Shown here one piece after another: positions 1-6,546 of a DNA stretch of 8,295 nucleotides. Position 1 is the first letter of the stretch; each line of letters opens with the position of its first letter. The notes beneath the pieces are model-generated. The model saw nothing but the letters and a program-made list of their open reading frames with translations, ran no database searches and was not told the origin of the DNA. Position numbers and translations under genes: made by a program. Source of the DNA: Chloroflexota bacterium (GTDB lineage Bacteria > Chloroflexota > Limnocylindria > QHBO01); assembly GCA_024636135.1 (NCBI GenBank), contig JAGXHP010000149.1, positions 1 through 8,295 of the forward strand, read 5' to 3'.

Positions 1-619
1 CCAGGGAGACGGCGCTCGACCGGCGTCGAGCGATTCCGGCGTAGCGCCACGCCGCGTAGCCATACAGCACCACGGCCGCCACCGCGACCGCGGCGACCGG
101 TCCGCTCACGGTTTCGTCGGTCATCGGCGTCCGCAATGGCTCGAGCTGGAGCAGCGATGCAGCGCCCCAGGCCAGGAGCAGGGCGGCGATGGACCAACGC
201 AGCCAGCGGTGAACCTGCAGGACCGTGCGGCCGCGTGAGCCCGCAAGTGGGGAGGCCGATGCCGCCGCCAGCACCGCCGCCAGGATCAGGCCGACCGGAG
301 TGGCTATCACGAAGCCGGTGTTGGCCGAATCCAGGAGCACGCCCGGTGTCGCGAGGGCGTGGAGCCCGAGGAACCCGGCGCTGACCATGAAGGCCAGGCT
401 CATGAGCACGAGTCGCGCATCGGCGTGCCGGCTGGCCGCCTGGTTGGTGAGGAATGCCAGGACGACACTGGTGGCCGCTGTCATGAGGACAAGCCAGAAG
501 TGGCTCGGGTGATGCTCCCAGGGGAGGTCGAGCTCGGGTCGAAGGATGAGCAGACCCAATCCCAGCAGTGGGAGGAGGAGCGCGACGGCGACGGGGGCCC
601 AGCGACGCTCGGGCATCAT
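1..619 (-). CDS. Multi-pass membrane protein, N-terminal part (runs off left edge)
   Basis: The minus strand is open from an ATG at 619 (a second ATG follows at 616) to the window edge, giving 206 codons with no stop, so the C-terminus is missing. The protein is strongly hydrophobic, with six apparent membrane segments at about residues 8-26, 40-58, 69-90, 102-120, 142-158 and 173-191, followed by a basic stretch (WRYAGIARRR). Notable motifs are HHPSHFWLVL (37-46) and GLHALATPGVLL (85-96), between and within early helices. From memory, similar N-termini form the membrane sensor part of adenylate/guanylate cyclases or other signalling proteins in Chloroflexota and Actinobacteria, but the effector domain is not visible, so the function is inference. 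A weak GAGGTG lies 13 nt before the start. It is divergent from the lipoprotein gene. The membrane character and the lack of stops make a real gene likely; the family is uncertain. Confidence 0.75.
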   Translation of the reverse strand, partial: MMPERRWAPVAVALLLPLLGLGLLILRPELDLPWEHHPSHFWLVLMTAATSVVLAFLTNQAASRHADARLVLMSLAFMVSAGFLGLHALATPGVLLDSANTGFVIATPVGLILAAVLAAASASPLAGSRGRTVLQVHRWLRWSIAALLLAWGAASLLQLEPLRTPMTDETVSGPVAAVAVAAVVLYGYAAWRYAGIARRRSSAVSL

Positions 620-653
620 TCGGGGATTGTCGCACCTCGCTGGGGGCAACCCG

Positions 654-1217
654 ATGCCATTCCACCGCGTCTGGGTGGCCATGCGCATCCCCACCGGGGT
701 CCTGGTCATCGGGCTGATCCTTACCGCCTGCGGCTCGGCCGACCCGCCGGCCGACCTCCCACGCTCCAACGTGGCAACCGGCGATGGTTTCACCCTGGCC
801 GTGATGGTCGACGAGCCGGTCGTGTCCTCAGGTGATCCGATCGCGATCGAGGCGTCGCTCGTGTTCAACGGGCCGGGCAACGCCACGCTGTCGGGATCGG
901 GGAGCGGTCCGGTGGCGTTCTCCGTGACGCGTCCGAGCGACGGCCTGACGTCGGGCGAGCCGGCGTGGACGGGCGACTGCGCCCGCCTCGAGTTCGCTGC
1001 CGGCGAGGCGAAACGCTACCCGTTCCAGAAGAGCGGGGGATTCAGCGGCGACGAACCGAATGCGGGATTCCTGCGCGAGTACTTCTCGCAGCCTGAGCTG
1101 CGCCTGCCGGTCGGGCGCTGGCGAGTGGACGTGATTGCCGTCGGGGCGATCGGGGAGGAATGCTCAGGCCCGACGCTCGACCTGGAAACGTGGATCGTGG
1201 TCGAGGTGACGGACTAG
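654..1217 (+). CDS. Small secreted lipoprotein, unknown function
   Basis: The 187-residue product has a lipoprotein signal peptide: a basic n-region, a hydrophobic core GVLVIGLIL and lipobox L23-T24-A25-C26, with Cys26 (729-731) as the expected lipidated residue. A Pro/Asp-rich linker follows. Then comes a roughly 140-residue beta-rich domain (about 44-187), where phrases such as SSGDPIAIEASLVFNG and LPVGRWRVDVIAV resemble one Ig-like or BsuPI-like beta sandwich; this fold is inferred. Cys109 and Cys170 could form a disulfide outside the membrane. The start at 654 is preceded by GGGGG about 7 nt upstream. ATG 681 is an alternative that would give a 16-residue signal peptide, short but acceptable. 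The frame is also open upstream to 546, but those residues lack signal-peptide character and would overlap the divergent gene. I do not recognise the specific family. Confidence 0.72.
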   Translation: MPFHRVWVAMRIPTGVLVIGLILTACGSADPPADLPRSNVATGDGFTLAVMVDEPVVSSGDPIAIEASLVFNGPGNATLSGSGSGPVAFSVTRPSDGLTSGEPAWTGDCARLEFAAGEAKRYPFQKSGGFSGDEPNAGFLREYFSQPELRLPVGRWRVDVIAVGAIGEECSGPTLDLETWIVVEVTD

Positions 1218-1252
1218 CCGCGGTGGCCATGCCCGAACGTGAGTGTCGTCGC

Positions 1253-1258
1253 TATACT
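1253..1258 (+). promoter_or_regulatory. Putative -10 box (TATACT) for acnA
   Basis: TATACT matches the TATAAT consensus at 5 of 6 positions and is an AT-rich spot in very GC-rich DNA, 36 bp after the lipoprotein stop. No convincing -35 lies at 17 bp spacing (TGCCCG at 1230-1235 is poor). Transcription would begin near 1265, leaving an 86-nt leader before the GTG start of acnA. It is a prediction from sequence only. Confidence 0.4.
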
Positions 1259-1277
1259 TGAGCCTCACCTCGACCCG

Positions 1278-1295
1278 GGACGGGCGCACCCGTCC
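1278..1295 (+). promoter_or_regulatory. GC-rich hairpin in the acnA leader
   Basis: GGACGGG (1278-1284) and CCCGTCC (1289-1295) form a perfect 7-bp stem closed by a CGCA tetraloop. It lies between the -10-like box and the ribosome binding site of acnA. No T tract follows, so it does not look like a terminator. It may be a stabilising or regulatory 5' leader structure, or simply chance in GC-rich DNA. Confidence 0.35.
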
Positions 1296-1338
1296 GGCGC
1301 CGACTTCTCACCGCAGCCGCATCACGCGCGGCGACGAC

Positions 1339-1345
1339 AAGGAGG
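1339..1345 (+). promoter_or_regulatory. Strong Shine-Dalgarno AAGGAGG that sets the acnA start
   Basis: AAGGAGG is a near-perfect anti-16S match, 5 nt before the GTG at 1351. It decides for that start over an in-frame GTG at 1243, which lies upstream of the -10-like box and would add 36 residues with no family resemblance. Confidence 0.85.
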
Positions 1346-1350
1346 CGACC

Positions 1351-4215
1351 GTGACGTCCCAATCACCCTTCGACCCCGGCACTGTCCGAGATTCACTGCG
1401 CGTCGGTGATCGGACCTTCGACTACTACCGGCTCGACGCCGCCGGCGCGGTCGATCTCGAGCGACTGCCGTACACCGTCAAGATCCTGCTCGAGAACATG
1501 CTGCGCGGCGCCGTGACGCACCCCGACCTCGTGACGCAGGACGATGTTCGCGCGCTGGCCTCGTGGGATCCCACCCGGCCGGCTGAGGCGGAGCTGCCGT
1601 TCATGCCGGCGCGCGTCATTCTCCAGGATTTCACCGGCGTGCCGTGCGTCGTCGACCTCGCGGCAATGCGCGATGCCGTCGCACAGATGGGCGGGGATCC
1701 CGCCCGCGTCAACCCGCTCGTTCCGGCCGATCTCGTCATCGACCACTCGGTGCAGGTGGACCAGTTCGGCACCGATGCCGCGTTCCTCATCAACGTCGAG
1801 CGCGAGTACGAGCGCAACGGTGAGCGCTACGCGCTGCTGCGCTGGGCGCAGCAGGCGTTCAAGGACTTTCGCGTCGTACCTCCCGGCACTGGCATCGTGC
1901 ACCAGGTCAACCTCGAGTACCTGGCCGACGTCGTCTCCGAGCGTGACGGCGTGCTCATCCCCGATACGCTGGTCGGCACCGACTCGCACACCACGATGAT
2001 CAACGGCCTCGGCGTCGTCGGCTGGGGTGTGGGGGGCATCGAGGCCGAGGCCGCGCTGCTGGGCCAGCCGCTGTACCAGCCGATGCCGATCGTGGTGGGC
2101 TTCCGGCTCGACGGTGAGATGCCCTCCGGCGCCACGGCGACGGACCTCGTCCTGTACGTGACCGAGATGCTGCGTGCCCACGGGGTGGTCGGCAAGTTCG
2201 TCGAGTTCCATGGGCCCGGCCTTTCGCGGCTGGGCCTGGCGGACCGCGCCACCATCAGCAATATGTCGCCGGAGTTCGGCGCCACCGCGACGCTCTTCCC
2301 GATCGACGACGAGACGCTGCGCTACCTGCGGATGACCGGCCGGCCGGACGAGACCGTCGCGCGGGTCGAGGCCTATGCGAGGGCGCAGGGCCTGTTCCGG
2401 ACTGATGACTCGCCGGAGCCGAACTTCAGCGAGTCGCTCAGTCTCGACCTGTCGACCGTAGTGCCGTCGCTGGCCGGCCCGAAGCGTCCCCAGGACCGGG
2501 TTGCCCTTACCGACATGCGGACAAGCTTCCACGCCGCGTTCCCCAACGGACTGCACTCTCACGCGGACGGCACCCGGCACGAGCATCCCGGTGAGGGCGT
2601 GCACGGGTCCCGCGGCACCGTCGACGAGGCGAGTGTCGAGTCGTTTCCCGCCTCTGATCCGCCGGCGTACACCCGCGATCCCCGGGCTGCAGAGAACGCC
2701 GAGCAGGCCCCCGAACGGCACGTTCCCGAGACGCTTCCCGCCGATGCCCACTACCGGGCTGCTGAGGTGCGCCTCGATGGTCAGCGGCACTCCATCCGAA
2801 CCGGATCGGTCGTCATTGCCGCAATCACCTCCTGCACAAATACGAGCAACCCCTCGGTGATGGTGGCGGCCGGGCTTCTTGCGCAGAAGGCCGTCGAGCG
2901 CGGCCTCATGACGAAGCCCTGGGTGAAGACGTCGCTCGCCCCGGGCTCCCGCGCCGTGACCGATTATCTCGACGCGGCCGGTCTCATGGATCCGCTCGAA
3001 GCGCTGCGCTTCCACCTCGTCGGCTACGGCTGCACGACCTGCATCGGCAATTCCGGACCGCTCGCCGACCCAGTGGCCGAGGCGATCGAGGCCAACGACA
3101 TCGCCGCGGTCGCCGTGCTCTCCGGAAACCGCAACTTCGAGGGCCGCATCCATCCGCTGGCACGCGCCAGCTACCTCGCGTCGCCGCCGCTCGTCGTCGC
3201 CTTCGCACTCGCGGGCAGGGTCGACATCGACCTGACCAGCGAACCGCTCGGGACCGATGCCGAGGGCAGGCCGGTGATGCTCGCCGACATCTGGCCATCG
3301 GCCGAGGAGATCGCTTCGGTCGTCGTCAAGGCCGTCCGCGGGGACGTCTTCAAGCGCAACTACGCGTCGGTTTTTGACGGCGACGATCGCTGGAGGAATC
3401 TGCCGGTGCCGGCGGGCGACCGCTACGCGTGGGATCCCGCATCCACCTACGTGGCACGGCCCCCGTTCTTCGACGCCATCGAGGCGGGGCCCGCGGATCC
3501 GGACGACATCGTCGGCGCACGGGCGCTGGCAGTGCTGGGTGATAGCGTGACGACGGACCACATTTCACCGGCGGGCGCGATCGCCCGCACCTCGCCGGCC
3601 GGGACGTGGCTGACCGAGCACGGCGTCGATGGCCGCGACTTCAATTCCTACGGATCGCGTCGCGGCCACCACGAGGTGATGATGCGTGGGACGTTCGCCA
3701 ACATCCGCCTCCGCAACCTGCTGACACCGGACGCCGAGGGGAACGTGACGGAGCACTTGCCCAGCGGGGAGCGCATGAGCATCTTCGACGCGGCCGCGAA
3801 GTACGGCGAAGAGGGAACGCCGCTCCTCGTCCTGGCAGGCAATGAGTACGGCTCCGGCTCGTCGCGCGACTGGGCCGCCAAGGGTCCGATGCTCCAGGGA
3901 GTCCGTGCGGTCGTCGCCGAGTCCTACGAACGCATCCACCGCTCGAACCTCGTCGGGATGGGGATCATTCCCCTGCAATACCTGCCCGGAGAATCCGCAG
4001 CATCGCTCGGCCTCACCGGGCGCGAGGTCTTCGAGATCACCGGGCTCGCCGACGGGCTCCGGCCGCGCATGGAGGTGACCGTCTCGGCACGCGGCGAGGA
4101 TGGGCGGGAGGTGCGGTTCCGCACCGTGGCTCGGCTCGACGGCGAGATCGACGTCACCTACCTGCGCAACGGCGGCGTCCTGCAGACGGTGCTTCGACGT
4201 CTCGCAGCGAGCTGA
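1351..4215 (+). CDS. acnA: Aconitate hydratase A (aconitase), 954 aa
   Basis: This cytosolic TCA-cycle enzyme interconverts citrate and isocitrate through cis-aconitate with a [4Fe-4S] cluster. The sequence has the AcnA/IRP1 layout. The N-terminal aconitase domains carry GTDSHT at 209-214. The cluster ligands are C495 (ITSCTNTSNPS) and C561/C564 (GYGCTTCIGNSGPL). The C-terminal swivel domain carries NSYGSRRG (765-772) and the active-site loop GSGSSRDWAAKG (834-845), followed by YERIHRSNLVGMGIIPL. At 954 residues it is slightly longer than the usual 890-940, because a hydrophilic, His/Glu-rich linker at about 395-470 separates the N-terminal region from the cluster domain. That linker contains VDEASVESFPASDPPAY (424-440). 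The usual RRGN(H/D)xV context reads RRGHHEV here, with H773 where Asn is common. The GTG start is fixed by AAGGAGG. The gene lies 8 bp ahead of the nucleotidyltransferase gene, so the two may be cotranscribed. Confidence 0.97.
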   Translation: MTSQSPFDPGTVRDSLRVGDRTFDYYRLDAAGAVDLERLPYTVKILLENMLRGAVTHPDLVTQDDVRALASWDPTRPAEAELPFMPARVILQDFTGVPCVVDLAAMRDAVAQMGGDPARVNPLVPADLVIDHSVQVDQFGTDAAFLINVEREYERNGERYALLRWAQQAFKDFRVVPPGTGIVHQVNLEYLADVVSERDGVLIPDTLVGTDSHTTMINGLGVVGWGVGGIEAEAALLGQPLYQPMPIVVGFRLDGEMPSGATATDLVLYVTEMLRAHGVVGKFVEFHGPGLSRLGLADRATISNMSPEFGATATLFPIDDETLRYLRMTGRPDETVARVEAYARAQGLFRTDDSPEPNFSESLSLDLSTVVPSLAGPKRPQDRVALTDMRTSFHAAFPNGLHSHADGTRHEHPGEGVHGSRGTVDEASVESFPASDPPAYTRDPRAAENAEQAPERHVPETLPADAHYRAAEVRLDGQRHSIRTGSVVIAAITSCTNTSNPSVMVAAGLLAQKAVERGLMTKPWVKTSLAPGSRAVTDYLDAAGLMDPLEALRFHLVGYGCTTCIGNSGPLADPVAEAIEANDIAAVAVLSGNRNFEGRIHPLARASYLASPPLVVAFALAGRVDIDLTSEPLGTDAEGRPVMLADIWPSAEEIASVVVKAVRGDVFKRNYASVFDGDDRWRNLPVPAGDRYAWDPASTYVARPPFFDAIEAGPADPDDIVGARALAVLGDSVTTDHISPAGAIARTSPAGTWLTEHGVDGRDFNSYGSRRGHHEVMMRGTFANIRLRNLLTPDAEGNVTEHLPSGERMSIFDAAAKYGEEGTPLLVLAGNEYGSGSSRDWAAKGPMLQGVRAVVAESYERIHRSNLVGMGIIPLQYLPGESAASLGLTGREVFEITGLADGLRPRMEVTVSARGEDGREVRFRTVARLDGEIDVTYLRNGGVLQTVLRRLAAS

Positions 4216-4223
4216 CCCGGCCA

Positions 4224-5021
4224 ATGCCGGATCGCAACCCGATCGAGGACCAGATCGGCGCGGTGCTTGAGGCCCTTCAGACGGCCCTGCCTCCAGGTCT
4301 GCTCGCAGGGGTCTACCTCTATGGCTCGGCGGTCGCCGACGGACTGCGTCGCGACAGTGATCTCGACCTGTTCGCCGTAATCGCCCGCCGGCTGACCGAT
4401 GCCGAGAAGCACGCCATCGTGGGCGGGATCGTCCTCACCTCGCGACGGGACCACCTTCGGCCGGCTGGCTGGCGGCCCGTCGAGCTGACGATCGTCGTTC
4501 GCGACGAGGTGCGGCCATGGCATTACCCGCCTCGATTCGACCTCCAGTACGGCGAATGGCTGCGCGACGACATCGCCGATGGGCGCCTGCCTCCATCGCC
4601 CGATAGCAGCCCGGACGTCGCGCTGCTGGTCACGATGGTCCGGGGCGGGAACCGGCTTCTGCTGGGGCGCCCGGCGGCGGACCTCCTCGACCCCGTGCCG
4701 CAGGCGGACGTCATGCGCGCCATCTCCGACGAGATCCCGAGCCTGCTGGACGACCTCGCGTCCGACACCCGGAATGTGCTGCTGACGCTCGCGCGGATGT
4801 GGACGACCGTGGCCACCGGCGAGGTGCGCTCGAAGGATGGCGCCGCGGCGTGGGCGTTGTCCCGATTGCCTGCCAAGCATCGGCCCGTGCTCGAACTGGC
4901 CGCTCGTGCCTACCTCGGCGAGAGCGAGGATGCCGCATACGACGCGCGGGCCGTGGAGGCCCACGCGCAGCACGTGGTGGTGCAGATCGGCCGCGCGCAT
5001 CCGAATCCCAAGTCGGACTGA
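4224..5021 (+). CDS. AadA-type aminoglycoside (3'')(9) nucleotidyltransferase
   Basis: The 265-residue product aligns end to end, by eye, with AadA enzymes, which transfer AMP from ATP to streptomycin (3''-OH) and spectinomycin (9-OH) in the cytoplasm. The N-terminal nucleotidyltransferase fold shows LYGSAVADGL (32-41) and the metal-binding D46-x-D48. E87 in PVELTIV matches the proposed catalytic base. W112 in GEWLRDD corresponds to the Trp reported for streptomycin recognition in Salmonella AadA. The C-terminal helical domain shows LLDPVPQADV (154-163), NVLLTLARMW (184-193), GEVRSKDGAAAWALSRLP (199-216) and AYLGESED (229-236). D177 and D181 line up with the drug-contacting Asp residues. It starts 8 bp after acnA without a clear ribosome binding site, suggesting readthrough and coupling. 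No integron attC site, transposase or composition shift is seen beside it, so it looks resident rather than acquired. The true substrate is unproven. Confidence 0.88.
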   Translation: MPDRNPIEDQIGAVLEALQTALPPGLLAGVYLYGSAVADGLRRDSDLDLFAVIARRLTDAEKHAIVGGIVLTSRRDHLRPAGWRPVELTIVVRDEVRPWHYPPRFDLQYGEWLRDDIADGRLPPSPDSSPDVALLVTMVRGGNRLLLGRPAADLLDPVPQADVMRAISDEIPSLLDDLASDTRNVLLTLARMWTTVATGEVRSKDGAAAWALSRLPAKHRPVLELAARAYLGESEDAAYDARAVEAHAQHVVVQIGRAHPNPKSD

Positions 5022-5058
5022 AGCAGGGGAGCGAGGCCAACATCGGCCACGGGTTCCA

Positions 5059-5088
5059 TTGCCGCGCATGAGACCATCGGTCTAGACT
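5059..5088 (+). promoter_or_regulatory. Putative sigma70-type promoter of the apt-GNAT-ahcY run
   Basis: TTGCCG (5059-5064, 4 of 6 to TTGACA) and TAGACT (5083-5088, 4 of 6 to TATAAT) are separated by 18 bp in the 120-bp gap after the nucleotidyltransferase gene. Transcription would begin near 5095, giving a leader of about 47 nt. A GGAG at 5126-5129, 12 nt before the GTG of apt, is the likely ribosome binding site. Confidence 0.5.
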
Positions 5089-5141
5089 CACCCGGCACTG
5101 ATTCAGCCAACCGAACCCTCAATCCGGAGTGCCCCCACCTC

Positions 5142-5672
5142 GTGACTGTCTCCAGCGTCGACGACCTTCGCGCCCTGATCAGGGAGGTCCCGGACTTCCC
5201 CAAGCCGGGCATCCTGTTCTACGACATCACGACGCTGCTCAAGGACGCGGATGCGTTCCGCGAGGTCATCGACCGCATGGCCGACGCGATCGGCGACACC
5301 AAGGTCGACGTCATTGTCGGGATGGAGTCGCGCGGGTTCATCTTCTCGGCGCCGCTGGCCTACAAGCTCGGTGCGGGCTTCGTGCCGGTCCGGAAGCTCG
5401 GCAAGCTTCCCGCCGAGACGATCGAGGTCGAGTACGAGCTCGAGTACGGCACCGCCACGCTCGAGATCCATTCCGACGCGATTGCCAAGGGCCAGCGGGT
5501 GCTGCTGGTCGACGATCTGCTGGCCACCGGCGGGACGGTGATGGGAACGATCGAGCTCGTGCGCCGGCTCGGCGGCGAAATCGCCGGCCTCTCGTTCATG
5601 GTCGAGCTCGGCGCGCTCAAGGGTCGCGAGAAGCTCGACGAGTTCGAGATCCACGCCCTTCTGACGTACTGA
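5142..5672 (+). CDS. apt: Adenine phosphoribosyltransferase, 176 aa
   Basis: Apt makes AMP and pyrophosphate from adenine and PRPP in cytosolic purine salvage. The full length of 176 residues is normal for the short bacterial family. Motifs in order are VPDFPKPGILFYDIT (16-30) at the N-terminal hood, the ESRGF pyrophosphate loop (62-66), the flexible loop region VRKLGKLP (83-90) and the PRPP-binding signature VLLVDDLLATGGT (120-132) with D124, D125 and the TGGT loop. EFEIHALLTY ends the protein. GTG at 5142 is chosen because the product then begins just ahead of the conserved LRALIREVPDFP region; an upstream GGAG supports it, though at 12 nt it is somewhat distant. It is the first gene of a tight run, 13 bp before the GNAT gene. 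Coupling with ahcY is sensible, since S-adenosylhomocysteine and related salvage routes release adenosine or adenine. Confidence 0.96.
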   Translation: MTVSSVDDLRALIREVPDFPKPGILFYDITTLLKDADAFREVIDRMADAIGDTKVDVIVGMESRGFIFSAPLAYKLGAGFVPVRKLGKLPAETIEVEYELEYGTATLEIHSDAIAKGQRVLLVDDLLATGGTVMGTIELVRRLGGEIAGLSFMVELGALKGREKLDEFEIHALLTY

Positions 5673-5685
5673 GCCTGCGGCAGCA

Positions 5686-6546
5686 ATGGCCGTAGCCGCA
5701 TCCACCCGGGCCCGCGCGCGGGCCGTCAGCGATCGCGGCGAGATCGCCGCATTCCTGCGGCGCGACCGGCTGTATGCGGCCTACGCCCTCGGCGATCTCG
5801 ACGGCCCGAATCGCAGCCGCGTGGCCTGGGCCATTGCCCACGACGGATCGGGCACGCCGACGGCGCTCGCGATGCACCATGAGGGCCTGGTCCCGCAGCC
5901 ACTCTTTCTCATGGGCGATCCGGACGGGTGCCGGGCCATCCTCGAGTCGGTCCTCAAGCCACGCGATGCCTACCTGCAGGCCACGGAGCTGCACCAGGCG
6001 GCCGTCGACGACCTCTACGAGCTCGAAGCGCCGCTCGCGATGCTGCGCATGGTCGTCGGTCACTCGACATTCACGCCGTTTGCCGGTCCCGCACAGCGCC
6101 TGACCGCTCTCGACATCGACGACCTGAACCAGCTGTACCAGCTCGGCTACCGTGGCGGGTTCCCGGCCTCGATCGTGGAGGACGGCGTCTACTACGGCGT
6201 CCGCGTGCGGGGACGATTGGTCAGTGCGGCCGGGACGCATGCCATCAACGGGCGCGAGGAGATCGCGATCGTCGGGAACGTCATGACCCACGTGGACTTC
6301 CGCGGGCACGACTTCGCGAAGATGGTGACGAGTGCGGTGACCGCGGAGCTGCTGAGCCGGGTCGATGACGTGGCGCTCAATGTGCACGCCGACAACCTCC
6401 CCGCCGTCGCGGCATACGGCCGCCTCGGCTACCGTACCCACTGCCAGCTGGTCGAGCGCCTCGCGCGTCGGCGGGCCGGTGGATGGGGACTCATGCGACC
6501 GATACGAGAGGCAATGCGAATTCCGTGGCAACGCGAACCGAAGTGA
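5686..6546 (+). CDS. GNAT-family N-acetyltransferase, two-part, substrate unknown
   Basis: The 286-residue product has a C-terminal acetyltransferase domain at about 135-255. The motif A strand is IAIVGNVMTHVDF (193-205), followed by the acetyl-CoA loop RGHDFA (206-211) and a helix. Motif B is LNVHADNLPAVAAYGRLGY (231-249), with the typical N237 and Y244. The first 130 residues (RDRLYAAYALGDLDG at 26-40 and LATELHQAAVDD-like helices) look like the degenerate N-terminal half seen in FR47-like double GNAT proteins; this is inference from layout. The loop departs from the usual R/Q-x-x-G-x-G/A by having D209 where Gly is expected, which could weaken acetyl-CoA binding. The start lies 13 bp after apt with no clear Shine-Dalgarno, suggesting coupled translation. 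The end overlaps ahcY. A small amine, peptide N-terminus or protein lysine could be the acceptor. Confidence 0.85.
   Translation: MAVAASTRARARAVSDRGEIAAFLRRDRLYAAYALGDLDGPNRSRVAWAIAHDGSGTPTALAMHHEGLVPQPLFLMGDPDGCRAILESVLKPRDAYLQATELHQAAVDDLYELEAPLAMLRMVVGHSTFTPFAGPAQRLTALDIDDLNQLYQLGYRGGFPASIVEDGVYYGVRVRGRLVSAAGTHAINGREEIAIVGNVMTHVDFRGHDFAKMVTSAVTAELLSRVDDVALNVHADNLPAVAAYGRLGYRTHCQLVERLARRRAGGWGLMRPIREAMRIPWQREPK

Noticed and set aside
136..835. Overlapping plus-strand open frames at the left edge
   Set aside because: They lie opposite the minus-strand membrane protein gene, and their products are low-complexity Arg/Pro/Gly sequences. The hydrophobic pattern is coherent only on the minus strand.
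1243..1350. An N-terminal extension of aconitase from GTG 1243
   Set aside because: The added 36 residues are unlike aconitase, the start lies upstream of the -10-like box, and AAGGAGG precisely precedes GTG 1351.
1393..3561. A 722-codon open frame on the minus strand, antisense to acnA
   Set aside because: Its translation is Arg/His/Gly/Asp-rich without recognisable motifs, and it mirrors the codon bias of acnA. Long antisense frames are expected in GC-rich genes.
5022..5060. A terminator after the nucleotidyltransferase gene
   Set aside because: GGCC-aacatc-GGCC near 5036-5049 gives only a 4-bp stem with no T tract.
4158..5069. A 303-codon minus-strand open frame over the nucleotidyltransferase gene
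   Set aside because: The plus strand carries the complete AadA-type motif set; the minus frame has none.
4216..5141. Integron cassette or transposon around the AadA-like gene
   Set aside because: No attC-like core sites, terminal inverted repeats, integrase or transposase remnants, or composition change were seen on either side.
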